A stretch of 64,000 bases of DNA from Hypericum androsaemum (GCA_963995505.1 OZ023197.1:1781001-1845000), one strand, 5' to 3'; shown: positions 10,452 through 22,100, counted from the first letter of the stretch. Translations and numbers: made by a program. The notes: generated from the letters alone by a model not told the origin.

Positions 10452-11940
10452 TTAGATTCTCGATTCCGGTGCTACTGATCATATCAGTTGTACATCTCTT
10501 CTTTTCACTTCCATTCAGCCACTTAGCAATACATTTGTCTCGCTGCCTAATGGTGAACGTGTCCAAGCCACTCATATCGGCTCTGTTCAACTCACGACTC
10601 TACTTTCCTTACCTGACGTACTCCTAATTCCTTCTTTTGGTTTTAATCTTGTCTCCATTAGCAAACCCACTCACCAAAACTCATGCTCTGTTACCTTCAA
10701 TGATCATTTTTGTGTCATCCAGGACCGTGCCTCGATAAGGGAGATTGGTAGAGCACAGGAGCATAGGAGACTTTATCGAATAAATGGCAATCAGACCAAC
10801 CATAAGGTCGCAGCAGCAGCCTCCAATGTGGATGTCTGGCATCTCCGCTTCGGCCACATTCCACCACCAAAACTCACCATTCTCAGCCACCTCGACCCGC
10901 ACATTACCTCCAAACACCAGACGCATTGCCCAACCTGTCCAATTGCCAAGCAAAAACGTCTTTCATTTCCGATTAGTGAGTCTTTAGCTAGTTGTCCTTT
11001 TGATCTTGTTCATGTCGATATTTGGGGCAAGTACAATGTTTCTTCCTATGATGGATTTAATTATTTCTTGACCATTTTAGATGATTACTCACGAGCACTT
11101 TGGGTTTTTATGATGAAATCTAAAGCGGAGGCCCGACCACTCCTTGAACGATTTGTTAACACAATTGACACTCAATTTAATAAGAAAATTCGACGAATTC
11201 GAAGCGATCAAGGTAAAGAATTTCTCATGCATTCATTTTTCATGCAAAAAGGGATTTTACATGAGCAATCTTGCACTTATACACCACAACAAAATGGTCG
11301 TGTTGAACGAAAACACTAACATTTATGAAACGTTGCACGAGCCATTTTATTTCACTCACATTTGCCTCTCACTTTTTGGAGCGATGCAATTCTTCATGCA
11401 ACTTATTTAATTAACATCACNNNNNNNNNNNNNNNNNNNNNNNNNNNNNNNNNNNNNNNNNNNNNNNNNNNNNNNNNNNNNNNNNNNNNNNNNNNNNNNN
11501 NNNNNNNNNNNNNNNNNNNNNNNNNNNNNNNNNNNNNNNNNNNNNNNNNNNNNNNNNNNNNNNNNNNNNNNNNNNNNNNNNNNNNNNNNNNNNNNNNNNN
11601 NNNNNNNNNNNNNNNNNNNNTTTGGAGCGGATGCAATTCTTCATGCAACTTATTTAATTAACATCACTCCATCAACAATTTTACAAAATTGCACACCTCA
11701 TGAACTCCTTTTCAATGACAAACCAAAATTCCATCACCTACGAGTTTTGGATGTCTTTGCTATGCCACTAATCTAACTCCTCATCACACAAAATTTGAGC
11801 CCCGTGCTCCTCCTTGTGTGTTCATTAGTCTCCCTCAAGACATCAAGGGTTACAAATTATACGATTTACAAAACCATCAAACATTAATTTCAAGAGATGT
11901 TGTTTTTCACGAATCCATCTTTCCCTTTAAGAATTGACAT
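10452..11940 (+). pseudogene. Copia protease and integrase region (broken, contains gap)
   Basis: A stop at 10453-10455 (TAG, probably from TGG) precedes the aspartic protease motif ILDSGATDHI. The integrase zinc-binding part follows at 10828 (VWHLRFGH, then CPTCPIAKQ), then the catalytic core: first Asp in LVHVDIWGKY, second in IRSDQGKEF, Glu in QNGRVERKH. A TAA at 11318 ends this frame. After the N gap the integrase C-terminal region continues (for example FISLPQDIKGYKLYDL). Several frames are needed to read it. Confidence 0.85.
11421..11620. other. Assembly gap (200 N)
   Basis: Exactly 200 N. The 40-odd bases before the gap (tttggagcgatgcaattctt onwards) recur directly after it with one extra g, which suggests overlapping contig ends that were not merged. 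Confidence 0.98.
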
Positions 11941-11949
11941 GAATACAAT

Positions 11950-13895
11950 CTCTCTCTTTCCAATCCTATAACCCTGTCGATCTTAGTCTACCAAACCTAA
12001 CTCCCATATCTGACCTCAATATTACGGATGACATACATAGCCAGCCACTACCACAGCTATCTACCGAGAACCAATCCACACCACATCCCCTCATCGCAGC
12101 TGACCATCTCCGGCGGTCCAACAGAATTCGTGGTCCTCCTGTACGATTATCCGATTATATTTGCTCTACCATCTCCGCCTCATCCGGCCAGGTACATTTC
12201 TCTACCCCGTATCCTTTACATCATTTCATCACCTTAAATCACCTATCTCCTGCACACCGAGCCTACAATATATCCCTCCTTGATACCACTGAGCCCCGTA
12301 CCTATCGAGAGGCTGCCACTAACCCACAATGGTCAGATGCTATGACGTTGGAACTCTTTGCTTTACAGGACAATCGAACTTGGGACTTGGTCGTTCTCCC
12401 GCCAGACAAGCGAGTGGTCAAATGCAAATGGGTTTACAAAACAAAGCTGAAATCAGATGGTTCAATTAAACGTTTCAAGGCCTGTCTCGTCGCCAAGGAG
12501 TACACCCAAGCTTACGGTATTGATTTCTTTGATACCTTCTCCCCCGTGGCGAAAATGACCACCGTACGGATGTTGCTTGCCATTGCCGCCATCAACAATT
12601 GGCACCTCTATCAACTTGACGTTAATAACGCCTTCTTACACGGCGAGCTCAATGAGGAAGTTTACATGACCATTCCACCTGGTTTGAAGGTTTCCGTAGC
12701 TGACAAGGGGAAGGTTTGCCATCTCCGTCGCTCACTATATGGCTTGCGACAAGCTAGTCGCCAATGGTTTGCCAAGCTCACCAATTTATTGCTTGCTTTC
12801 GGTTATATTCAATCTCAATCAGATTATTCCCTTTTCACCAAGCAAGCTGATGGTTCTTTTACTGCCTTACTTGTTTACGTTGACGACATTGTCTTGGCTG
12901 GTAATGATATTGAAGCAATTAACAAGACAAAGGCCTTCCTCGAGCAAAATTTGAAGCTTAAAGATCTCGGCCACCTCAAATATTTCCTCGGGTTGGAAGT
13001 CGCACGTAACAAAGATGGCATTCACCTTTCCCAACGGAAGTACGTACTGGAGCTCTTGAGAGATTTTGGTTTATTGGGAGGGAAGCCTGTCTCCACTCCG
13101 ATGGCAAGCACCACCAGGCTACAGTCCACCAATGGAGTGCCCCTTGCAGATGATAAGAATGTTCATACCGATGATGATCCTGACATCGGTGGCGACCTCC
13201 CCATTACAGCAACTACGTATCGACGATTGGTTGGGAAACTTCTCTATCTTGTCACCACTCGTCCCGACATCACGTACGCTGTCCAACAATTGAGTCAATT
13301 TATGTCCAAGCCTCACGATACCCATTTCCAAGCGGCTGTCCATGTTCTCAAATATTTAAAGCAAGCTCCCGGGACAGGAATATTCCTATCGTCCTCTTCC
13401 ATCCCTCACATGAAAGCTTATTGTGATTCAGACTATAGCAAGTGCAATGATTTAAGGCGTTCCGTTACGGGGTTTGCAATATTTCTCGGTGACTCTCTTA
13501 TTTCATGGAAGGCCAAGAAACAGAAGACACTCTCCCTGTCATCCTCGGAAGCGGAATATCGGGCTCTTTCCAAAACTGCTTCGGAGCTCCAATGGCTCAA
13601 GTTCTTGCTCAACGACTTTGGAGTTCCACATCCTAACCCGGCACTACTCTATTGCGACAATCAGTCGGCCTTGTACATCGCTGAGAATCCCGTGTTCCAT
13701 GAACGTACGAAACACATCGAGATCGATTGTCATCATGTTCGAGAAAAGATTCAACGAGGTCTGGACCTTCCATGTCAGCTCGCAATATCAGCTTGCGGAT
13801 CTCTTTACCAAGGCATTATCTGCTAACCGGCTCGCGTTCTTGATGACCAAGTTGGGAATGCTCGATATTTGTTCCCCTCGCCTTCCAACTTGCGG
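11950..13895 (+). pseudogene. Copia reverse transcriptase and RNase H
   Basis: The longest open stretch is 12342-13826. It contains RT motifs KCKWVYKTKL, FDTFSPVAKM, QLDVNNAFLHGEL and the catalytic YVDD (about 12877). RNase H motifs follow: AYCDSDYS, SWKAKKQKTLSLSSSEAEYR and YCDNQSALYIAENPVFHERT. Coding similarity extends upstream of the ATG (RRSNRIRGPPV near 12110) and downstream in another frame (ADLFTKALSANRLAF), so there is a frameshift near 13760. The enzyme would copy element RNA into DNA. Confidence 0.92.
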
Positions 13896-13899
13896 GGTG

Positions 13900-14211
13900 T
13901 GTCAAATATCCCAACTATATCGGAGGAGACAGCATCGACACGTGTATTACCACGTTCCAGTCACTCAACCACTAAGCCAACATTCCAAGGGTGTATCCCA
14001 CCTCCTCTCCATGATCTGCAATTTGGATCTTTTGACAGTAGCAAGTGGCGACAAACACAAACCCACGACTCCTACAAGTTTGGGGTTGGTTACACATGGA
14101 TGCTAAGTCATAGTTAGTTAGTTATAGCTCTTAATATAAATATGTAATCAATTAATGTAAATATTCAATGAGAAATATAGATCAATTTTTCTCTCAATTC
14201 AAACTTTCACA
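13900..14211 (+). repeat. 3' LTR of copia element
   Basis: 312 bp, same boundaries as the 5' LTR. Seven substitutions separate them, six of them transitions. Confidence 0.95.
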
Positions 14212-14555
14212 ACCATAGCAGTGCAACGTCAACGGGGTCAGTGGTTCCTTGCCAAAATCAGAGAGGAAAAGTAGAGAGAAGAGAGAGGAAAGAAGGAGGG
14301 AAAGAGACAAAATAAATAAGTTTGAGATGTGAAAATTTTAAATTATGAATTTAGTCATAATGATCATATAAGAATGACTTAATAGATATGAGTGACCATA
14401 AAATTTATAAAAGATGAGTGACCATAAAAAGAAAAATATATATATTAGTGAATATAGGTTAAAGTTTATAAAAAAAAGTGACCAAAGTGTATTTTTTACT
14501 CGAAAGACGACAGTAAAATTGTACAAGCACTGTAGCCCAAGCCCACCCGATTCTG

Positions 14556-14565
14556 CTATATATAA
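14556..14565 (+). promoter_or_regulatory. TATA box of the glutamine synthetase gene
   Basis: ctatatataa lies about 115 bp before the ATG, with a pyrimidine-rich likely start region (cctttctcctcctc) 15-25 bp downstream. The inverted-repeat transposon ends only about 40 bp upstream. Confidence 0.65.
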
Positions 14566-14679
14566 CCAAGCCCTTTCTCCTCCTCAATACACCTCCCTTC
14601 TCTCTATTTGGTCACACACTATTCTTCTAAAAGGATCAAAGACTACAAAAGGAAAAGAGAGAGAAGAAGAACAGCCACC

Positions 14680-17600
14680 ATGGCTCTCCTCGGTGACCTC
14701 ATCAACATCGATCTCTCTGAGACCTCCGACAAGATCATAGCAGAATATATATGGTATTACCCTAATCTTTCCATTAATGATGATCCTCCTCTCTCTCTCT
14801 CTCCCCCTCCCTCCCTACCTAATTTTCATAAAATTATTATTTTTTTCTCCAACTTTTTTCATTGGCAGGATTGGTGGATCTGGCATGGACTTGAGGAGCA
14901 AAGCAAGGGTCGGTTTCTCTTCCTTTGATCATAGTCCAGTATTTTTTTATTTAATTTTCTTATCTGGATCCCACTTTTTTTTTGGTTTGGATTGATATTA
15001 ATTATAGTTCTTGTAATATAAACAGACGTTACCGAAACCGGTGAGTGATCCGGCCAAGCTCCCGAAATGGAACTACGACGGCTCGAGTACCGACCAGGCT
15101 CCCGGGGATGACAGCGAGGTCATTCTATAGTACGTAACAATATCAAACTCTTTACACGTGTATTCGATACTCTATTGGTAGATTAATCCAGACTCTAGTC
15201 GAGTAATTAGATTTAGGTTTTTGAAGTTCATTACCGAGTTATACTTTTAGGTTTCAAATTATAGAATTCTAGTCAAATTATAACTACCACAAATCGAATC
15301 TTTATTAGTGAAATTAGGTCCTAATAAACTTACACCAACAAATACTTTAATTGAGTCGTTAATAATCAAGGAATACCAAGTAATACAAAACGATCTAGAA
15401 ATTATCTAGATGAGATTTGGTTAGGAAATCAAGGAATCGTTATAATAATAAGATTCCACCATATCACGGAATCTTTTAACGTATATCCTAGGTTAAATTA
15501 CTTACCTTATTTTGTTATTAGAAATTATCTAGATGAGATTTGGTTAGGAAATCAAGGAATCGGTAATGATAAGATTCCACCATATCACGGAATCTTTTAA
15601 CGTATATCCTAGGTTAAATTACTTACCTTATTTTGTTATTACCAAAATAAAATAAAAACTTATCTTATTTTGGTGTTTTCCTTTTCTTTTTTTTGGATTT
15701 GACCTAATCACGCAGCCCTCAGGCGATTTTCAAGGATCCATTCAGGAAAGGAAACAACATCCTGGTAAAGTCCCCCCACTTTCCACCTATTCCCATTTCG
15801 GTCCCGTGACTCTAATTAATTACTCGCATTAAAACGCGGTCCAATCGATGATACGAGTCATATGACTTGTTGAACCACGACCGAAACTAAGATCGGTTGA
15901 AAAAAATGGTTTTAAAATTCTACTATATAAAAAATGGTTAAGTTAGAATTATTTAATTGTGAACTGTAATTAGTAGTAATATTTTTTAAATAATCATTTC
16001 TGCTAACCGGTGGTGCAATAGATCAAACCGGTAGGACTAAAAGATCGACAAAAGTTCGGGTCAACTAACGGTCCGTTTAATTTTATCGCCTCATATACAG
16101 TATCTTTGTAGTTTTTTTCCTCTGGAAGTAACAAAAATTATAATTATAGGTTATGTGTGATGCTTATACACCTGCCGGTAAGCCAATCCCAACAAACAAT
16201 AGGTTCAATGCCGCTCAGATCTTCAGCAACCTCGACGTTGTCGCCGAGGAGCCCTGGTATTTATTTATTATCCTCCACCTAAAAAATAATTAATGTCTAT
16301 TTTGGCCAGTTGTTTCAATTACATATTAAAATTGTAATTAAGTGGGATTCCTATACACCCACCACACACACGAATATTTGTAAATTTATATATCCACTAT
16401 AAATCTATCTACTTATCAAAAATTATGAATTAGTTATTCTAGTTTAACATAATTTTCGAGTACTAATAAATAATTAAATACTAAGATCAATTGGTAAGAC
16501 ATTTATTCCAATTAAAATAAGATATTTCTAATTTGAGTCATTAAATTATAATTTTGTTAAATAAAATAATTATATCATCATTTAAATAATGTTTATTCAA
16601 CTCGAAATTAGATTAGTTTGACGCGATTATTCTTTTTTGCTATAGCTTTGTAGTTATCATTTCATCGCGAGGCTGAGATGTCATGAAGATTATATTTTAT
16701 TGGGTCTCTTAGAGGCACGTTACTTTCGAGGATGGTTCATCGTCATTATCATCTTTTTGTGTGAAATAATAAATATTGGCCACGACTAAGAAAAAAACAA
16801 AATCATCCAACAACCTCTTGATGATTTTGAGGTGTGTTTAATTAAGTCTCTAATTTGGTAGATTTATGTTTCTTTTTTTTTTTTGGAGGAAGTAGATTTA
16901 TGTTTCTAATTGGGCTAGAAAATTAGCGACTCAAATTAAAGAGGCCAAATCTCAAAAAGGAGCAACAATAAGGAAATTGATTAATAATATTGAGGGTAGC
17001 TAATTATATTTCATGCACATATAATCATAACCATAATAATCATAATTATAGAAATTCGAAAGCCAATAAAAGAAAAACTTATCTCTCGAGCACATATTTT
17101 CTACAACATTTTTCTTAGGGCAAATTACCCTCACATCCCTGTAATTTGGTCACCCTCCCCCTAGGGTCCCTGGATTTTGGAAAATGATTGTTCCGTCTCT
17201 AAGTTTTGATGATAATAGACTCTCGGGTCCCTGGAGCCGGAATATTCTTTTTTCTTGCCGGAATATGCCATTTTCTCCGGCGAACCCCACTTGAAAAGAC
17301 TAAAATGCCCCTCCCACTTTAAGAAATTTAGTACTAATTTGCATATGCAAGAAAACAGCGTGGTCTAATCTGTAATTAATCACTGAAATCCCCAATTCTA
17401 CTTGGAACCCTAATTTTTGAATTGGGTGTTCTATCCCCATTTTTTTCAATTCCCGTTCGACGTGGGGAGGATGAACAGTGCTCGAAGACTCGGGGAGCGA
17501 GCTTGAGAAGGAGGGGCCGATTGAGGGGGACCCATCCCAAAAACTCGACGAGGGGAGGATCGGGAGAGGACCAGAGACTGACGCCAGGCCGACAGAGTCG

Positions 17601-20600
17601 TGGGCAGTCGGGACGACGGCGGTGCGGTGAAGAATTTGAATAGCGGCTGTGTGAAGTGCTGCGGAGGTCAGCGGAGGAGTTCCAGAGCAAGGGGCCAGCC
17701 TAGGAAGGGACCTATGCGTAATTCCAGCAACAACAGCAACACCGAACCTTAAAGAAGAGCCGCTTGTCGTGCCCCGTGGCCGCAACCCTCAACACCGACT
17801 CGGCCGCCCCGACTGTGTTAGCGAACCACGCCACCACGATGTTCGCCGCCTCCTGCGAAATCTCTGCCACTCCGTCGGAGGACGATGAGGACGTCGGAGG
17901 CGAGGGAGAGGAGGCTCGACCTCCGGTACGCACAGAGGAGGACGATGATGCTGAATTTGAATTAGGGAAGAAGGTGAAGGGGGAGATTTTTTTATTTTTA
18001 AGTGGGAGGGGCAATTTGGTCATTTCAAGTGAGAATTATCGGAGAAAAGGGAATATTCTGGCTCCAGGGACCCGAGAGTCTATTATCATCAAAACTTAGG
18101 GACGGGACAATCATTTTCCAAAATCCAGGGACCCTAGGGGGAGGGTGACTAAAGTACAGGGATGTGAGAGTAATTTGCCCTTTTTCTTAGGATCGCAATA
18201 GAAGTTGTCATTGGTTGGATCCTTTCTCCGTAAAGAACGCAGCGTTCTTTTCCCTTTCTATGAGTTTCCAAATAGATAATCACGGTATAATTATAATTTT
18301 ATGTATAAAATTCCAACAGTACCAGTACTCGAGTATAAAATAACCCTACGTCTAATTAAAAGCATACGCTATCCGCTAATTGCTATGACCAATGAGCTTG
18401 TTTTTCTTGGATTGGAGGTGTCAAAGTGGCATAGAAAGCAACTAATATCCTATAACTCATCCACGTCAAAATCAGATTTTGTGTGTGTAATTGATCATCC
18501 AAAGAAAATTGTTTCCCCCTCCCTTTACTCATATTAATTGTCCTTTATTCTGTTAGGTGGACTTCCAAGTTGGTAGGTGATTTAGCTCTTGCCATATAAT
18601 TTAATAACCTCACCTGTCTACTACATATATTTAGAGCTGACTCTTTTGAGATTCGAACTTATAATCTTTTTAAAAGAATCTAAATTTCTTACCAAGTGAA
18701 ACAAACTCTTAATGCGACACCTACTACAGATACCGAGTATGGATAAGCAAGCAAGTGTGGAGAACAAGTTAGGTGTAATAGAATAAGCTAAAATCTCTCG
18801 TGTGACTATAAATGGTTGTGTCCAAAATATTCACGTCAATTGTCCAAACCTAGTATTTGTCTGGTCTGTCTCAAATTATTTTTTTATCAGTTGGTACAAT
18901 TAAGTAAAATTGAATAACGATGACGTGGATGATTGATAGAAAATGTGTTTTTTTCATGTGATTCAGATGAATTACGCTGACGAATTTGATTTTTTTCGAT
19001 AAGTGGATAACGAATTTGATTAACAGTTAGATATATGGAAATATATTTTTCACTGCCTAAACTTTCACAATCTCAAATCCTGTGCAAATTTTGATAACCG
19101 TCTTGGGCTAGAGTATTTAAATTCAAGATTAATAATGATTAGTTTTAGGGTAAATTATTTTCAGGTCCCTGTTGTTTCGTCATCCTTCCTCTTGCGTCCC
19201 TGGGTATCCAGAAATAATTTTGCCATCCCCATGTTTGTTTTATGATCCAGGTATGGGATTGAGCAAGAGTACACCCTCCTCCAGAAGGACCTCAAGTGGC
19301 CGTTGGGGTGGCCCGTTGGTGGATTCCCAGGCCCTCAGGTCTGAATTGCTTAATCCATTGTAACTCACTAAGATTCGAATTCGGGCTAGCTGAGTTGGTC
19401 AAAATCGGATAAAAGTCGAATTTCAATGAGAGAATGAGAATCTTCATGTACTTGTACTTGCAGGGTCCTTACTACTGTGGTGTAGGAGCGGACAAGGCCT
19501 TTGGGAGGGACATTGTGGATGCACACTACAAGGCTTGCTTGTATGCTGGGATCAACATCAGCGGGATCAACGCTGAGGTCATGCCGGGACAGGTAAACGC
19601 TATCAAATCCGAACTGATGGGCTCATAGTTTGGCAACCATCCAATCTGCTATAAATATGCTCTGTTCGGAGAATGGTAGAGGCACATTACGTGGTTTTGG
19701 TTGTGACAGTGGGAGTTCCAAGTCGGACCTGCAATTGGCATTTCGGCTGGTGATGAAGTGTGGGTTGCGCGGTACCTTCTCGAGGTATAATCGCGAAGTT
19801 TGGTTCAGAATGCGAGTCTCTTTGCTGTTGTGTTTATGTTGATCTCTCAAAACTACTTCTTGTTGGCGGAACAGCGCATTGCCGAGATTGCAGGGGTTGT
19901 CGTCTCTTTCGACCCCAAGCCAGTTCCGGTCCGTGATCCTTGTGCTTTTGATCAGAAAATTGATCCCAGTTTTGGAATTTTTTGATAAACTAATGTTGTT
20001 TGTTGCCTCTAACCCAGGGAGATTGGAATGGCGCTGGTGCTCATACAAACTACAGGTACAGTATGCTCAAATGTCTCATCTGCAAATTGTTTTCACTTAT
20101 AACGAGTCTGCTCAATGGTATTGATCCATTCTAACTCGTCGTCTGCAGTACGAAGTCCATGAGGAACCCCGGGGGGATAGACGTGATCAAGAAGGCAATC
20201 GAGAAACTAAGCCTCCGCCACAAGGAGCACATTGCTGCTTATGGAGAGGGTAACGAGAGAAGACTAACTGGCCGCCACGAGACTGCTGATATAAACAAAT
20301 TCTCATGGGTACGTTAAGAACTCCTTGAATCCTTCTATGCTTCTAAACGCTGATCGACGCGGCATGAAAGATCCTTCGTTGCTTCTCTTCCTAAGTGTTC
20401 AATAAGTGGTTGATCTCCGCAACTCTGAACTTGCAGGGTGTTGCCAACAGAGGAGCATCCGTCCGCATTGGCCGGGACACAGAGAAGGAAGGACAAGGTA
20501 CGTAATCCTCTGCTACTAGCTTGTTTCGAGTTAAAATTTATTTAGAATCGAGCTGTTGTGTCTGTGTCTTTTCTATTCGTAAGGCTGGACTCGGAGAATC

Positions 20601-20774
20601 CCTTATGGACTAATAGAGAAAACAACCAAAACAATGAACATGCTAACTAACCTCCATTCATTCTCTCCTTCTACACCTACAGGCTACTTTGAAGATAGAA
20701 GGCCGGCCTCGAACATGGACCCGTACGTGGTCACCTCGATGATCGCCGAGACGTCCATCCTCGGGAAGCAATAA
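14680..20774 (+). CDS. GLN1: Glutamine synthetase, cytosolic GS1 type (EC 6.3.1.2)
   Basis: It makes glutamine from glutamate, ammonia and ATP in the cytosol. Thirteen exons join in frame: 14680-14753, 14869-14908, 15026-15129, 15716-15764, 16150-16256, 19251-19338, 19464-19592, 19710-19784, 19875-19928, 20018-20055, 20149-20308, 20437-20497, 20683-20774. The product is 356 aa, the usual GS1 length, with no plastid transit peptide. It starts [14 protein letters not shown]. Landmarks are WNYDGSS (residues 53-59), [24 protein letters not shown], the ATP-binding signature [19 protein letters not shown], and [13 protein letters not shown]. Residue 61 is Asp where plant GS1 usually has Gly (STGQAPG). 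The C-terminus is SILGKQ instead of the common WKP-type end. Intron 5 (16257-19250) is unusually long because it holds a MULE and part of another. Confidence 0.97.
15398..15641. repeat. ~123-bp tandem duplication in glutamine synthetase intron 3
   Basis: gaaattatctagatgagatt begins at 15398 and again at 15521. The copies are nearly identical up to ttattttgttatta, with a small difference after 'ggaatcg'. This indicates a recent duplication. Confidence 0.93.
17118..18180. mobile_element. MULE D in glutamine synthetase intron 5
   Basis: Left end gggcaaattaccctcacatc at 17118; right end is the inverse at 18180. The 9-mer tttttctta is exact on both sides (17109-17117 and 18181-18189). The arms resemble B and C but diverge after 'actctcgggtccctgg' into a different inner segment (gccggaatattc). 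The interior is GC-rich with gene-like minus-strand sequence. No transposase is present. Confidence 0.93.
17715..17995 (-). pseudogene. Captured host-gene fragment, possibly reticulon-like
   Basis: The minus strand encodes a Ser/Pro-rich stretch followed by [20 protein letters not shown] and [19 protein letters not shown], ending in what looks like intron or unrelated sequence. The '..[10 protein letters not shown]' end resembles the start of the first membrane hairpin of plant reticulon-like proteins (usually ..GKDFRLFFKV). This is suggestive only. A second frame at 17300-17700 may be another captured piece that I do not recognise. Confidence 0.4.
19148..19250. mobile_element. Half MULE terminus at the 3' end of glutamine synthetase intron 5
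   Basis: gggtaaattattttcaggtc, then 'gtttcgtcatccttcctctt' and 'attttgccatccccatgttt', follows the terminal repeat of element A almost base by base for about 95 bp. It ends directly at the splice acceptor (tgatccag) before exon 6. No matching right end is present. Confidence 0.72.
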
Positions 20775-20953
20775 GAAGAAGAGAAGACGCAGGTGGGGGA
20801 TGATGATGAATGATGATCATGGCTTTGTGATTGTTAAAAAGTTTGACATGAAATTACTCTGGTCCTGTTCTGTTTCAATTGTTTCAACTGTATCTCAGGC
20901 TGGCTTTGTGGGGTTTTGGCTTTCGATTTGAAACATAATTCTACCTACTTTTG

Positions 20954-20959
20954 AATAAA
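20954..20959 (+). terminator. Likely polyadenylation signal of glutamine synthetase
   Basis: aataaa about 180 bp after the stop codon, in a T-rich 3' region. Confidence 0.5.
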
Positions 20960-20974
20960 CTTATATTAGATTAT

Positions 20975-22100
20975 CTTTAGACCCGATCAAAATTAACAGA
21001 GTTCGACCTCGTAAGGCAAGTCCGGCTCTGGCCTGCCGGTGCCATTTATGTTCACCAATTTCGTGAGAGTGCGGGTGAGAATTCAAACTCCAAATGTGAG
21101 AAACACAAAACAGAATTACAATTCTTGGAAGACATTTTCAATTGCAATTCAAAATCCTAATACCTATTCCAAAGAAATAAAGCTATTTTTGGAGGATCAA
21201 GTGGCGAAGTAGGGGAATATTCTATTATTGTATTTTTTATTCACCAGTGTAATATAATCATCCTTAATCATACCAAATTCACAACAATAACAAACAAGTC
21301 TAGGCAAATGTATATAATTTAATTAAAAAATAACTTCAAACAGTCCAATTAGGAATGGCAATTAGACCATGAGGATCTACTCGGATCCAAATTCAAAGGA
21401 TCCAAGATCCGTTGACTTTGATTATGTCTACTAGGTCCAAAACAGAATCCAAAACAATGAACATGCTAACTCAGATCCTTATTTTTTCGATTTCTTTTCA
21501 ATTCATTTTCGATTCATTTTTAGTCGATATCGATTCATTTTCGATTCCTTTTTGATCTTTTTCGATTCATTTTTTTATTTATTTTTGATCATTTTCGATT
21601 CCTTTCCGATCATTTTTGATATTTTTCGATCCATTTTCTTGGATTTTCTTTTGAAAAGCGCGGTGGTAATTCGTATCTATTGGATTATCACGTGCCTTGG
21701 GATAATTTTGAATTCTGTCTGGATCTTTATTTTTCAAAAGGATAAGAGAATGAATATAGATATATTTTTTTGAAAGGTAGATTATTTACACCTAGATTAT
21801 ACCTGCCAAGGTTTGATCCCTGGACTTCCGTCAAATCATGAACGCCTTGTACCGCTAGGCTAAGTGCCCTTTGGTAATGAAATGAATATAGATATACAGG
21901 ATCCTGCCCTGATCCTATACAGATACGCAGGTCGTTTCCGTATCTAAGGACTCAAATCTTACCTAAATCATTATTTTTAAAGAGAATAAGAATCTGGGTA
22001 CTATCAATCCTCGTCGTCATGGCCTCATTGGTTCGTGTCCAACGACACCTTCTATGCAATTGCATTACTATCTTTTGTTTTGGGTCCGGGCCCAACTTAG
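20975..22100. other. Intergenic region between glutamine synthetase and the AAA-ATPase
   Basis: AT-rich. 21490-21640 is an imperfect repeat of 'ttttcgattcattttt'. 21658-21686 matches 27 of 29 bases of the first coding exon of the downstream gene (22858-22886). No gene is visible. Confidence 0.6.

Larger units (their letters stand above)
8875..14211 (+). mobile_element. Ty1/copia LTR retrotransposon, degenerate
   Basis: Two 312-bp LTRs (8875-9186 and 13900-14211), each TG...CA, differ at 7 positions by my count (about 2%). The 5-mer accat flanks the element exactly (8870-8874 and 14212-14216). A primer binding site tggtatcagagcc (9187-9199), complementary to initiator-Met tRNA, follows the 5' LTR. 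A short purine-rich tract (gcggggtg) precedes the 3' LTR. Domain order gag, protease, integrase, RT, RNase H is copia-type. Several stops and at least one frameshift make it non-autonomous. Confidence 0.96.
8262..14512. mobile_element. Inverted-repeat (MITE-like) element split by the copia retrotransposon
   Basis: About 8262-8575 and about 14225-14512 are inverted copies. The left has gtaaaaataccctggtca, then 'ggtcactaatatata' and a ttctctttcctctcccttt run. The right, reverse-complemented, has gtaaaaaatacactttggtc, the same ggtcac repeats and the same pyrimidine run. Removing the copia element would bring the arms together into an element of about 0.9 kb. The target duplication could not be fixed (similar 'cgaagacaacag' and 'cgaaagacgacag' on the two sides). 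The superfamily is not determined. Confidence 0.65.

Noticed and set aside
21770..21885. Possible SINE or tRNA-like segment (ggtttgatccctgg, accgctaggctaagtgcc)
   Set aside because: The motif is suggestive but has no boundaries, tail or target duplication that I could define.
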